Origin: Parietichytrium sp. I65-24A
Taxonomy: Eukaryota; Sar; Bigyra; Thraustochytrida; Thraustochytriidae
Reading direction: 5' to 3'
NCBI GenBank assembly: GCA_012862575.1
Contig: BLSF01000033.1
Span: forward strand, 248,001-312,000
DNA: 64,000 bases
Part shown: positions 30,301 to 42,300 of the stretch, piece by piece
Layout: each line of letters begins with the position of its first letter
How positions within the stretch are numbered: position 1 is the first letter of the stretch
Translations under genes and position numbers: made by a program
The notes under the pieces: generated by a model
What the model saw: only the letters and a program-made list of their open reading frames with translations
Databases searched by the model: none
Told to the model about the DNA's origin: nothing

Positions 30301-33300
30301 CACTCCACATCCCTCGCTGCCAACAAGTCCTCGTCAACCCCGATGGGCAGTCCTTGCAACTCTGGGAGCAGCACAGTTGTGTCCCCAAGAAGAATATCTG
30401 CATCTCCAAACTTCTCTTGCGCGATACGAAGCTCAGAGTCGACCTCCACATCTTCCCCGAACATGTACAGGAGAGGAACGAGAAGCTCATTCTCGGTTTC
30501 TTCGTTCGCAGTGTCTAGCGAAGGCTCCTCGGAGCTGTCGCGGGCGTAGATAGCTACCCTCGCGCGGCGGTGCTCCATCTCGTGCCCGACCCTCCCTGAG
30601 ACTTCCTTTGCCATCGCTCGAAGAGTATCGGACACGTCAAACGACAGTTGCTGCATCCAGGAAACGTCACACCTTGGAAAGTCTGGCGAAGACACAAAGT
30701 CATGCGCAAGCTCTTTTCGGGAAGAACTCTGCTCGTAGGTGTCGTCAAACACCATTCTCAACGGACGAGGTGCAGTACTCAGCATGTTGCGAAGAGTTGT
30801 TAAACTCCATTCAGAAGTTATTCGCGTGTTCATGACGCTTGTCAGGACAACGCCAGGAATAATACGAGGGTCTTTTGCCGCTGGACTATCCGACGCCACT
30901 GCCTTCACCGCGAAGTCCCCATCTCGAAGTCGCTCGAACTGAATGCCGAGTGGACCCTCGTGATAAAATTCGACTGAAAATTCGCCGTTGTGAGCAAGAG
31001 ATTCAATTGGCACGGATTCTAATGGACTCCTTTGGTCGCCTTGCAAACTTCGAACCGGCATTGGGTCTGTCCTTAACATCCTGTCACCGTATGAAACAAC
31101 GCAGTACAGCTCCTTCAGTTTTTTGCCACTGACCGCTGACGGCGATATTACCCCGTGAGCATCAAGTACTGTCACACAAAGCTTCAATCGGCTGTCTAGC
31201 AGGGTATCTTTGTTGATGCGGCTCGATGAGCCGATTTCTGATGCAGGAAGCATTTTCCCCCACATAGAGCTCACTGCAGGTAGGGATTGTGCCCCATGAA
31301 ATTTGTTGAACACGCCGCCCTCGGCCTCGAGCTGCTCTTGAAGCATGCGAAACACTTTAACTTCATTGTCGAAAAGTCGAGGGAAGCGAATCGCATTTAA
31401 GTACTTGGAATCTCCAGGAAGCGGACGATCCTGCATTTGCAGGATGAGTCGGACTTGGCCGCAGTCTTTCCCGTCATCGTTGATAAGTTTAACCCAGACA
31501 TCCGACGGGATGTCTCCGGTGCACACATCCGCGAGACAAACAGAAGCTTTGCCAATAAAGTCGTCTGCTGAAAACATATCTTGATCGAAAACTCGAAGCG
31601 ATAGTGAGTCTCCAGAGAGAATGTTTTCAAAGCTGAACTCCTGGTCAAAGATAGGATGCAAAGATTTGTCCACCACTTTGGACTTCACAGGTGCCCCTCG
31701 GGACCCAACCTGCAGAATTACGTATGGATCGCTAGAGTAGAGATCCATGATGGGCAGATCCCGTGCTTCAGCAAGGCCAACCCAAAGGTGGGGCTTTGAG
31801 TCTCGATCGCTGCTACCTTGGCGTTCTGCTTCAAGCCTTCGGCAGTTCGTATCTTTATAGAACTCCAGCTTTGCAAGCCGAAATGGCCCCTCCACGACAA
31901 CTTTAAATGCCGTGCACGGCTCACTGCGTCGTTCCAGGCGAAAGACGGTCTGCTCTGTCGAGCTCCCTTCGTCAGACACCACGTAGAATGAAAGATCGCT
32001 CTTATGGCCATGGAAATTCCGAGAGTCCAGCAGAGCCCAGCTTCCATTCGACTCCAACTGTCCGTACAATCTCCACACAGAGGGATGTGCACCAGTTCGG
32101 ATCCCATACGCAGCGAATCCATATGCATCCAAGGAATGGGAAAATGGGGCAGTGCTACAAATGACGTATTCCTCGGAAGGACGCTTCGTACAAGTCCAAA
32201 AAGTGTTGTTCTTCCCATCGAATATAGCTCCTGAATCAGGGGAGGAGCCTTGTACATCTCCTTGCATTCGAAAAGTTTCTAGGCCAGCGAGAAGAAGACG
32301 CCGTGCAGACAAGAGCTGCTCTTCTGCACGCACGACTCTCTCCTGTAAGACCTTGCGGATACGCTTCGCTCTACGAGCATCTGCGAGATCGTCAATCACC
32401 AACACTTTGGTCAGTCCTTCCACCTTCACCTTGAGCTCCACATGTAGCCCGGCGAAAACAGAGCGCAGAGACTCTCCCACACGGTCAAAGTCAAGCGACA
32501 TGACCGTGCGTTGGTCCCTAGGATAATGATCCATCACCGCGAGCCCGCATTCTTCGAACACAACGTCTATTTGGTGGGAACCGCCAACATCCTCCCAGAC
32601 CCACTCCACACCGGCCGCGCCAGGCTCCACGATATGCATTGTGCGGTACTTTGACCCGTGCTGCACGAGCCCAACGCGGATGCCCGTGCACCGGTTGTCG
32701 ACACGGTAGTCGAATTCACGGTCCTCCGTAGAATCGCTTATAATGATGCGAACTACGTTTTCCACAAGCTCATTGGTCACGATGACCACGTCGTAATTTT
32801 CACTCTCTTCAACAAAATACTCTTCTTTGACTGCAACTGCCATCGAAGAGAGACAATTTTGTGGCGTGCAACTCACGATGTCAGGACAACTCTCCGGGCT
32901 CCTGAGCTTGAGAATATTTCGCTGCACCTCATCTAGTCGAAAGCTCTTCGACAGACGGCAGAGCTTGTCAAATTGGGTGAATAGGCCCAACCGAACAGAA
33001 AAGTCTTGGTCGTCCAATTCGCCGTCCCCATTGACATCGGTGGGGTGAAAAGGGGCGAGAGATGTCGCAGGGAGCTCAAACTGCCATTGTCCATCTTTCC
33101 CTCCGTCTTGAGACAATCTTGCTATCCACGAGGTCTTGTTCACGACGACAAACCGAGGCGTAATGGTCACCACTTTGGTTCGCAAATACTTGCCAGGCGC
33201 AGAGGCTATGGACACGCCAACCTGATGAATAATGTCCGTGTTGTGAGCAGGGGGTATAGTGACCTCCCCAGACATTCCTATTGTTAACCCGAACTTTTTG

Positions 33301-36300
33301 GAGTAGCTACGCCCATCCTTCAGAGTAATCGCCATACGGTCCGACGAAGATGAAAACATCTCGATCCTTACCATCTTGCTCATACTTTCCTTTGCCACCT
33401 CGGCAGGCATGCTTCCAGTATCCGCGTTGGAGATAGAATGATGCGCGACGCGCTTCTGTCTCTGTATAGGAGGCAACTCATTCACTGGCGTTGGGTCCTC
33501 TTCCGCCGAAAAAGCCAAAGGGAGTCCGGACCAGTTGAGAACAAGAACAGGACAGTAGATAACCACCCTCACCGGAACGAAACATTTACTGTGGTAGACA
33601 TGCGGCCGATGACGCGGAACTTCTTGCCGGAGTTCAGACAATCCAAATGTGGTACTGGCGCCTTCTAGACCACTTGAAGTGATGTCAAAAGCGTCGTAAG
33701 CATCTGGTTCATCACCCTCCTCTTCGTCAGAGTCCTCGCCTGGAGCCGCAGCGTTCGAAAAACCAACCTCTCCGGGTCGATTCGAGACGACGCCGGTCTC
33801 ATGAAAGTGCTGGTGGTCGGGGTCAAGACCATCAAGCTTCTTGGCCACCATTTCCACGCAAAGTCTGAGCTTTGAATTTTCTAGTTCTACTTCCATCGCT
33901 TCCTCGCCTATTTCGACCCCTGCTCCAAATATCACTGGCGCCTCTCCTTCCACACATCGAAGGTATCTATCAACATTTTTCACTGCAAATTGAAGTGAGA
34001 CTGAGTCCACCGTGAAGACATCCGCAACACGTTGCGTCCATGGGCGATGTTTTGACGACCTGGATGGATCTATGGATAGGCACTGAGACTGTTTGCCCCT
34101 GGACACCACTGTTTCAGGCCGACTCCGGCGCATCTCTACCGTCACATCTTGACCAACCGATTGAAGAGAAGGCACGTTGCTGCTGGAACTGGCGTTCGAG
34201 CTTCGCGAGTTCCGTCGGCGCGGTCGGGAAGAAGACATGTCGATTGAACTGCCCGCTGTCGCCGTTTCGCAAACCCTGCCCACGACCTTGTAATGAAGTG
34301 GAAACGGCAGCAGGTTCTCCACTACAACCGGCGGGTCGAGGGTGATGTTCCAAAACGGAGAGTTGCTTTCGGTTTCATCGGACGTCTTCGCCATGTCCCC
34401 AAGACGATGGAAGCTTAAATGGACAGTACAAAACTCGTTCTTTTCGTCGAGGCTCGCAGGAAGAAAGCGTGGCTTGGAGCGCTTGTATGTAGAGAGAACC
34501 TTCCATGGCTTGATATACAGCAGCTCCTCCATGAGCATAATAGTGCCAGATCCGAATCGTATGGCGCCGCCCTGTGTCAGTACTTCAACGGGTACTGACG
34601 TTGTCTGCCCCGGCTCTAGCCGCAGAGAAAGCATCAAACCTCGATCCATCTGCGAAGAGTCATGAGTTTCCACATTTTCTTGAGTGTAGAGGACTATGTT
34701 GCCGACTGACACGGACTTCGTTGCATTGCTATCATCCTTCTTCGAGCGGATCTTGGCACTGTTCGTGAAGGTGAAGCGAAATGCGCGGCATGCTTCAGGG
34801 CGAAGAATCGAGAACGACCTAACCTGTCGCTTTTTGGTGTAGAAGACCTGTTGCCTTTCATCCAACGTGACCCACTCCATGTTTGCTGTTAGTCCCTCTA
34901 AGACCCAGTCGCTAGGCGGGTACCCGTCCGGAGCTGAAGCAACCGAGTAGACCATGACTCTCCTGAACAGGCGATCCACGTATTTGTACTCCACTGTGCT
35001 GGTGACCCCGAGCGGCATTGTCCAGAAAGTGTCAACCTGCATATCAAATGCGGCCTCGTCATTAACCCAGAATTGTTTGGCTGACGGTCGTGCCGCTGTT
35101 GGCGGGTTGGCATATAGTTTGCAGAATGTCAACTGCACGGCCTTTTGTAAACGATTTTTTATGGTAGCATTCGAAGAGATCGTGCAATACTTCCTGCCCT
35201 CCTCAAAATGGACGTTGCACACTAGATATCTCGGCAATGGCAGTGCGCTGCAATAGCTATTACCTGTGTCCACCTGCCCAGCTACCACATCTCTGGCGTT
35301 TGACTTTGACTTTAACAGCGTTAGAGCGTACCTGCCCGAGTTCTTCGTGGGTACCGGTTCCAGCTCTTCGCTCTCGATCTTGAGGCTTAGATACAGGTCC
35401 CCTTCATTATTCAATCGAAAGTGAGTAAGACCAGTCTGCTTGCTTGGCTTCACCCTCTTGTAAACAAGGCTGTCAGGGTCTACAGAGTCTTCCGGCGAGC
35501 CAAGACGACTGCGCAGGGGAGTCCGCAGCTCGCTACTCGCGCGGCAATGCACGGTCGCAGAGCAAATGAATTTGTTCATATCCATTATGCCAAATTCTTT
35601 CGAGACCAAATAGAAGGACACATCCGAGTGGCGCTCCAAGTCTTTAGTCGCTGAAACTGGTTCAAATAAGAAGTGTGAGACAGCAACAATTTCCCCCGGC
35701 TTCTCTTCGTTCAAGAGATCGAAGCGCAAGAGCTGGCTGAACTGTAGATCTTGTTTAGTGCAGCTCACACTAAACGTCACGCATGTCGGTTCGGGGTCAG
35801 CTGAGACCTTGGCACTTCCTTTGCTCCCAGGATGCGATGTTGTGCCGCCGATCTTGATCTTGGCCTCAGCACACACACCTGATGGAAGCATCCACATGCG
35901 AGCAGACGTGACCCGATTACTTCGAAAGAAGCTGGTTGGGTTTTCAACCAAGAAAGTCATTCTGATCTCAAGCTCTCCCATGACATCCCCTTGATCCCCC
36001 AAATCTTGGGCCCCTTGTTCATGCATGAACGCCTCATTTCGAAGCCGGATGCGATCCTTAATGGATGAACCAAGCGTGAGCTGCGTGTCCACCACAGAAT
36101 CACGAGACTGCATACTTTCTTTATCCGGGTCATTTTCAAGAAGTGGCGTTTGAATGTCGTTCTCGCTTTGAGAAGGAGAAGATCTTCTTCTTACACTTGA
36201 CGCGACGTTGCCATGATGACGTTCCATCTCGCAGATCTTGAAGAAATAATTTGGCCCCACCAAGGTGAACAAGGTTGGGTCGACAGCGTCGGGTATGATA

Positions 36301-39300
36301 TAGCTGAATCTTGAGATGTCAAGTGAAAGCAAGGGCGTCGGGCGCTTATCGCCCTCTTCGAAAGAGGAGGCAATTTTAGGGGCCAAGTCTCGCGTCGCAG
36401 GGTATATGTTTATCAAAAACGCGTCAAGGCTCAGAGTGTAGTTCCTGGAAATTGGAGGCAAGACAAAGCTTACGGTGCTTATCCGGCTTGAAAACGCCAA
36501 GGTGGAAGGCCCCGAGCTGAGTTGCGATGCGGACATCTCAGAAAGAACCGATAAGGCAGCACTCATGAGGCGCTCCTTGCCCTCCAAATTGATAGCGACG
36601 AAATGAAATGTTCGAGCCGGCGTGACAATCTGGAATGCACATTCGGAAGCATTTTTCGAGCGGGCGCACTTTGCGCCTACAATGGAATCCGTCTTCAAAT
36701 AAATACCACCTTCCGCATGAAGAAGTGGAATGATCCCCGACGGCTTGTCTGATTCGAGGTGCTTTAGATCCTTAAAATACTTTACCGACCCACCTTGGAC
36801 GACAACAAATCGCTTGCTCCAGAGCATCCCCGTCGGATCGGATTTCCATGCCCAAGCCCCAGTGTAACCATGACTCGCGGCGGCCTTGCGTTTTCGATCG
36901 AATGCGCCTCCAGTGAGCTCACCGGTGGGTTTCCGTTTGGCCTTAAAGAGTAGCGCTTGAAGCTCGATACCAGCCTCGTTCCTCAAAAAAATATCTGCTT
37001 GCTGCGCATTGTCACTGTCAAAGCTACCTTTCTCACCCCATCCGAGCGGTCGTGAGCCCGAAACATTTTCTTCGCCTTCAAGGTTCGTGAAACTTGAGAG
37101 AGTAGATACCTGGCGAAGTGCCATCGGAGACACATTGAAGTTCAACATATGAGGAGATTCAATACGAATGAAACTTGCGGCGAGGGCGAGCGGCTTCACT
37201 GGGTCAGACTTTAAATACTTGAGCGTCTCCAAAATCCTATCACGAGCAGAGGTTTTGATGTACTCAGGAGAATCTATGGACACTCTAGCAAACCAAGGCT
37301 CTACTAAGGACTCCCACAGACCGAGGTCTCGATTCCAGTAATCCACGTGAAACCCGAGATGTATGTCAACTCTCTGTTGCGCGTGCGCATTATCCACATC
37401 GTACTGCTGTAAGTCCGCCCGACAATGGCCTACAGAGAGCTTCGCGATTGGAGGACATGAATCGTGCCAATCTTGCAGCACCGTGACTTCCGCTTCTTTC
37501 ATTTCTACCGAAAAGGTAACTTTGCGATGAGCGAGAGGAGGGCAGACTTGATGCAAGAACTTGGCGGTGCGATCCATGCTGCTAATGCTCTCGTCGTCTT
37601 CCTCGCCTTGCCTACTCTGAACGGGAACTGGGCTCTTACTCTTGAGCATCACGACAGAATCCATCAGCAGGCGATAGTCATCCCGGCCAACATCGAGACA
37701 CAGACCGCCAATGGAGAGATTGCCATACACTAGGTCGTCCTCCAGGACCTCTTCAGTAGAGTATTGCTCCAATGAGCCGACGGGCTGCTTTACAAAGAGC
37801 GACAGGTCCATGGAGAGAGGTTTCAAAATGTAGGCAGCTTTGGGCACATCAGCTTTGCGCTCCTCAAATCTGCACTTGAGCAAGCGATTACTTTCGAGTC
37901 TCAAGCCGCATTTTAATTCTTTGCCTTTCAGGGCATTCAGCTCCGCGCTAAAGGCTCCGAAGAATACCAAACCCTGCGGATCCCGCGTGGGGGATAGAGC
38001 GACTTGCAGTTTCTCACAGCTGATTTTAGCGACTATGGTCTTCGTAATTTCAATTCGCCTTGGCGGTTCTGGCGTTTCGATTGATTGTATTGAACTAGTG
38101 CGCGACAGCGATCGTGATCTACTCGAAGACCCTATACTGACTGTACTTGCCGAGGAAGTTCCGAGAGAAAGAGAGTCGCGGTCATCCTGGTCAGACAACG
38201 CTTCCAACATCTGTCGCCGAACGGAGAAGGCCTCCACGTTTGAGAAAAAGGTCCAACTGGACATGAGCTCGTACGAGTCCAACTCTATCTGAGCGATTTG
38301 GCTGTGAATTTCATAGTCATCAGCTCCGCGGATAGCTAGAGTGACATCCCAGAAGGGCACGCGGTCCGTTCGAAAGATTTGTATGCGCTCACGATTGATG
38401 AAAGCAGTGGAGATCAGGCTATCAATCACCACATTACCACTTCCAACGTGGGGAAAATCGTTCGACTCGATTGCAAAACGCGCATTGTCCAACTCCACTT
38501 CAAGAATCTTGTACCGAGAGGAGCTCTTGCCAATCGACCTTCCTGGAGTAGGAGTCGGGCTCCCCGCTTTAGACAGAGGGGTTTGGTAAAAGTCATAGCC
38601 ATTTATCTCTGTCTCAATACTTTCTCCTCCATCTTCCTTGAAAAAGGCGATATCCAGCGAGTCGAGTGAAAGCTGGATCGAGAGCTCGACCTTTGTCTGC
38701 TCTGTCGTGGACACTTGCGTTGAGACCTGTGAGTTCCGGCGCGATGGTCTGGGTGTATTTGAGACACGTCCTTGACCAGGTTGGGCCTCGGCTGCCGTGG
38801 CTCTAGGAGGAAAAATGGATCCTAGTTTGTTGAACTCGAGAGTATCGAGAATCATAGCATATTGAAGCTGTGAACAGAATATCTCAGCAGGAGGAATGTT
38901 GGCCCAAGCCATATTCCGCGATGGGCTCCAATCAACAGTCGCAGCAAGAGAAAATTTGACGACCGCCTGAAACAAATCCTCCTCCATGTTCCAGGTTTCC
39001 AAACTGAAACACGATAGCCGAAAGTCTAGCACCAGAGCAACATCAGGCTGGATGTCGTCGAGATCTTCTATGAGCTCGTCCATGCCGTCGGGGTCAGATA
39101 AAGCGTCATAGAATTCCAACGCAGAGGATCCGGAGTGTGACAATACCCGCTTAGACTGATTGCTTGTGTCAGTAGGTGCGAAATTTGTGTCGTCAAGCAC
39201 GCGATGCTTTGCAATGATATGAAGTTTATCAAAGCGCATTGCAGAAACAGTCCGCTGCTGCCAGTTGGCGTCGCCATACACGGGGTTCCGCGGAACGAGC

Positions 39301-42300
39301 AAGACAAAATGATCCATTGCAAAATTAACCTCGAAAGAGGGAACCTTGAGCGGATCCTTGTTTTCTTCCATCGGTGGAATCACTCCCAGTATGTGCTGCA
39401 CAAGTACATTTAAAAGGGGAGCAGAAAGCGAGATGCGGGGCATATCAACATTCGCCTTGACTCTGAAAGGCTCGAGCAGGTCATCCCATTCGTGCTGTGA
39501 TCGCTTCACCTTAACTTCGAAAATATTCGTGTCCGGGTCTTGTCTGAATTCTCCCCACGGCGTGTGGCTCCACAAAATCGACTCTCGAGTCTCGTTTCCA
39601 TCCGCCATACGGAGCTCCAAGAGACTTGCCCACAATGCAAACCCACTTGGATGTTTTTTGTTTTCAGAATTGGATCGCCCTGCAACGAAATCTAGTGGCA
39701 AGTCTTTCACAGAAAACTCCAGCGATCGGGCTTGCAGCAGCGCAAGCTCGGAAATAGAATCGATGGAGATCATGCGATATTCCATGAGCGGAATGAATAC
39801 ACGAACAAACTTCCCCTGAAGCGGGATTGCAGCATCTGCTGTTGACGGCGCCTTGTCCGTTGGCCCGGAGGCACTGGAGACGACGGAGAGTTGTGTCTGA
39901 AGAAGCTGCGCGTATTGTAGAACATCCTGCGCAAACCCCTCCTGCGTTGCGACGGCAAACTCCTCCGAGGTCAAAGCCAGGACCACGATATTATTTTTCA
40001 AGGGGGGTCGCTTAAACTGCAAATCTGGCAGATTTTCAGGCTCAAACAGAAGCTGTTGCTCTGTAAACCACCGCGGGCGTAGATGTGATAAGTTCATCGA
40101 AGATACGTGCAGGTTCTTGATATTCAGAGCCCGAAAGTCCGTCCGGGCATCGGAAAGCGTAACGGAGCCAAGTTTTACCATTGCACGACTCGCTGCGATG
40201 CCAGATTCGGACACGACTTCGTTTTTGTCTCCTTCCAAGTTCAGGCGGAAGACAACGCGGTTTTGGTTGATATCAAGCAGCGAGAGTGAAGCTTCCTGGA
40301 AGTCGACGCTTACTCGGGACGATACCATGTTGCTCAAAAGTTCAATGTGCCGCTCGCTAAGGTTGCCTCCTAAATATGCAGTGTCCAATCTAGACCAAAT
40401 ACGTGGCTGGGAGAGTCTTCGCGGTCGCGATGGTGGAGCTTTCACAGCCGAGTCTCGCGGCATGACAGCTTGTGACACTGCAAGCTGCAATTTGCAAAGT
40501 CGTGTCACATCCGCGTTTCCTACTCGAATGGATACCTGGTCCTTGAACTTGATGTTGGTCAATGAGCCAATCACCGTGGGGTCATCTTGGCTGATAGACT
40601 TCCAAAGGCCGAGTTGCACCGAAACGGGAGCCAGCAGGTGTTGCCTTGGACTAGAAGACGCTGAAAGTAACGCGGAAGAGCTCGGGAGAGCGCGATCGAG
40701 ATAAACTGTAGCACGCTCTAGTAGGACAATAAAGCCGGCTAACAAGGTGTCCTCTACGCCTTCATCAGTTGACCTCACTTTGATTCGATCGCATTCGAGC
40801 ACGAGGGCGTCGCGAGGGTCCACCAAGGCTTCTTTACTGTCCGAAGCAACATCCGCGAACATCGGTGCAGGAAGGACAAATACAGGGTTCGCAATCTGAA
40901 TGTCAATGTCGACGAATTTGTGAGCTTGAACAGCGTCTGTGCGGTGCCCTGGATTGAACTTTAGGACCTTCTCCAGAGCAGCAAGAAGCTCGTCTTCAAA
41001 AGTAGAAGTGTGGCTTTCTATCTGAGCGTCCACAAGGTCCTCTGCTGGTTTCAGGAATTGGTTCAACCCGCCAAGAAAGTCAGCGTCTAGCCATATTTGC
41101 ACGGGAAGGACCTGAACCTTAAGCGAGTCTTGGAAGCTATCCAATTGAGAGGATGTCGCCCGAAGTGAAATACATTGCTTTCGGCCCGCAAGATCCGACG
41201 GAAAAGAGACGAGCTGAGCATTAGAAACTCCATTGGAAGCCTCGATGTCCAGAATCTGCAAACTTATGTCTGACTTTGGTCCCTTTTTAGTCGCCGTCAG
41301 ATGCAAATAAGTCAGCTTGATCAAAGCTAGGTCTTGAGATCCATCTTGCCGACCTACAGAGACTGTAGCTTGGTCCAAGGTGAATGTAACGTCGAATGGC
41401 CACTTGGATTCGTCAGGTATGTCTACAAACGATTCCAGCTCAAGCGCAAGTACTCGTGCACGGCGCCTTGCCTCCTGAGCGTTCTCATGACCGGAGCCTC
41501 CTCCCACTCCAAGCCAACGCTTTGCAAAACTGCCCTCGCTGCGAATTGCCTTCGCTTGCAAGAGCTCGAACTCTGCTATAGTTCGAAACATCATCACGGC
41601 AGAAACCGGAAGCTGCATTTCAAGGTTCCTTAGCCTTCTCGTGACGTCCGGTTTCATCGACGTGTTCTCAGAGATTTGCTCCACACGAGGGCCGCTCACA
41701 AGGATGCTCTCCTTGTACAGGCGAATATATTCCACCCGCCTATCAAAAAGTTGTCGAAGGTAATTCCAGGAGACCCGCGCCCTGCGCTCCCTGTTGTTTT
41801 CCAAAACCCGCAAAATTGCGTAGCGCCACCAAGATTTTGGCGCCCTGCCCGGCCGCACCGTGGGCCTCACACCTTGGCTTTCGATGAATGCCATTTCTGC
41901 GTTTAGGTCGTTCGTCAGTTTGAGCATGTCGTGGAACTGCCTGTGTTCCATGCGCGCGTTGACGGCTTCGACATGGAATACGATCTTCACCATAGGTCTT
42001 CCAGGTTCTGGTTCGAGGCGGAATTCTGGAACCGTCAGCTTTAGGAGAGGCTCTTCAATCACCACATCCACAGTTGCGTCATCCCCTTGGTACTGCTTGC
42101 CTGTATAAAAAAAGCTTGAGCTGTCAAAGAGATCCATGTTATGTACTTCTAAGGCATCTCGTGCATAAAACACCTTGACACCTTCCAGTTGGCCGACCTT
42201 GCTAGCCGCTGCGGAAGGGGTGCCGCTAGCATCTCTTGCGCCAGACGTCGCCGGTACCAAAGAAAACTTCTCCATCAATAGTCCGGTGCAGAACGACCTC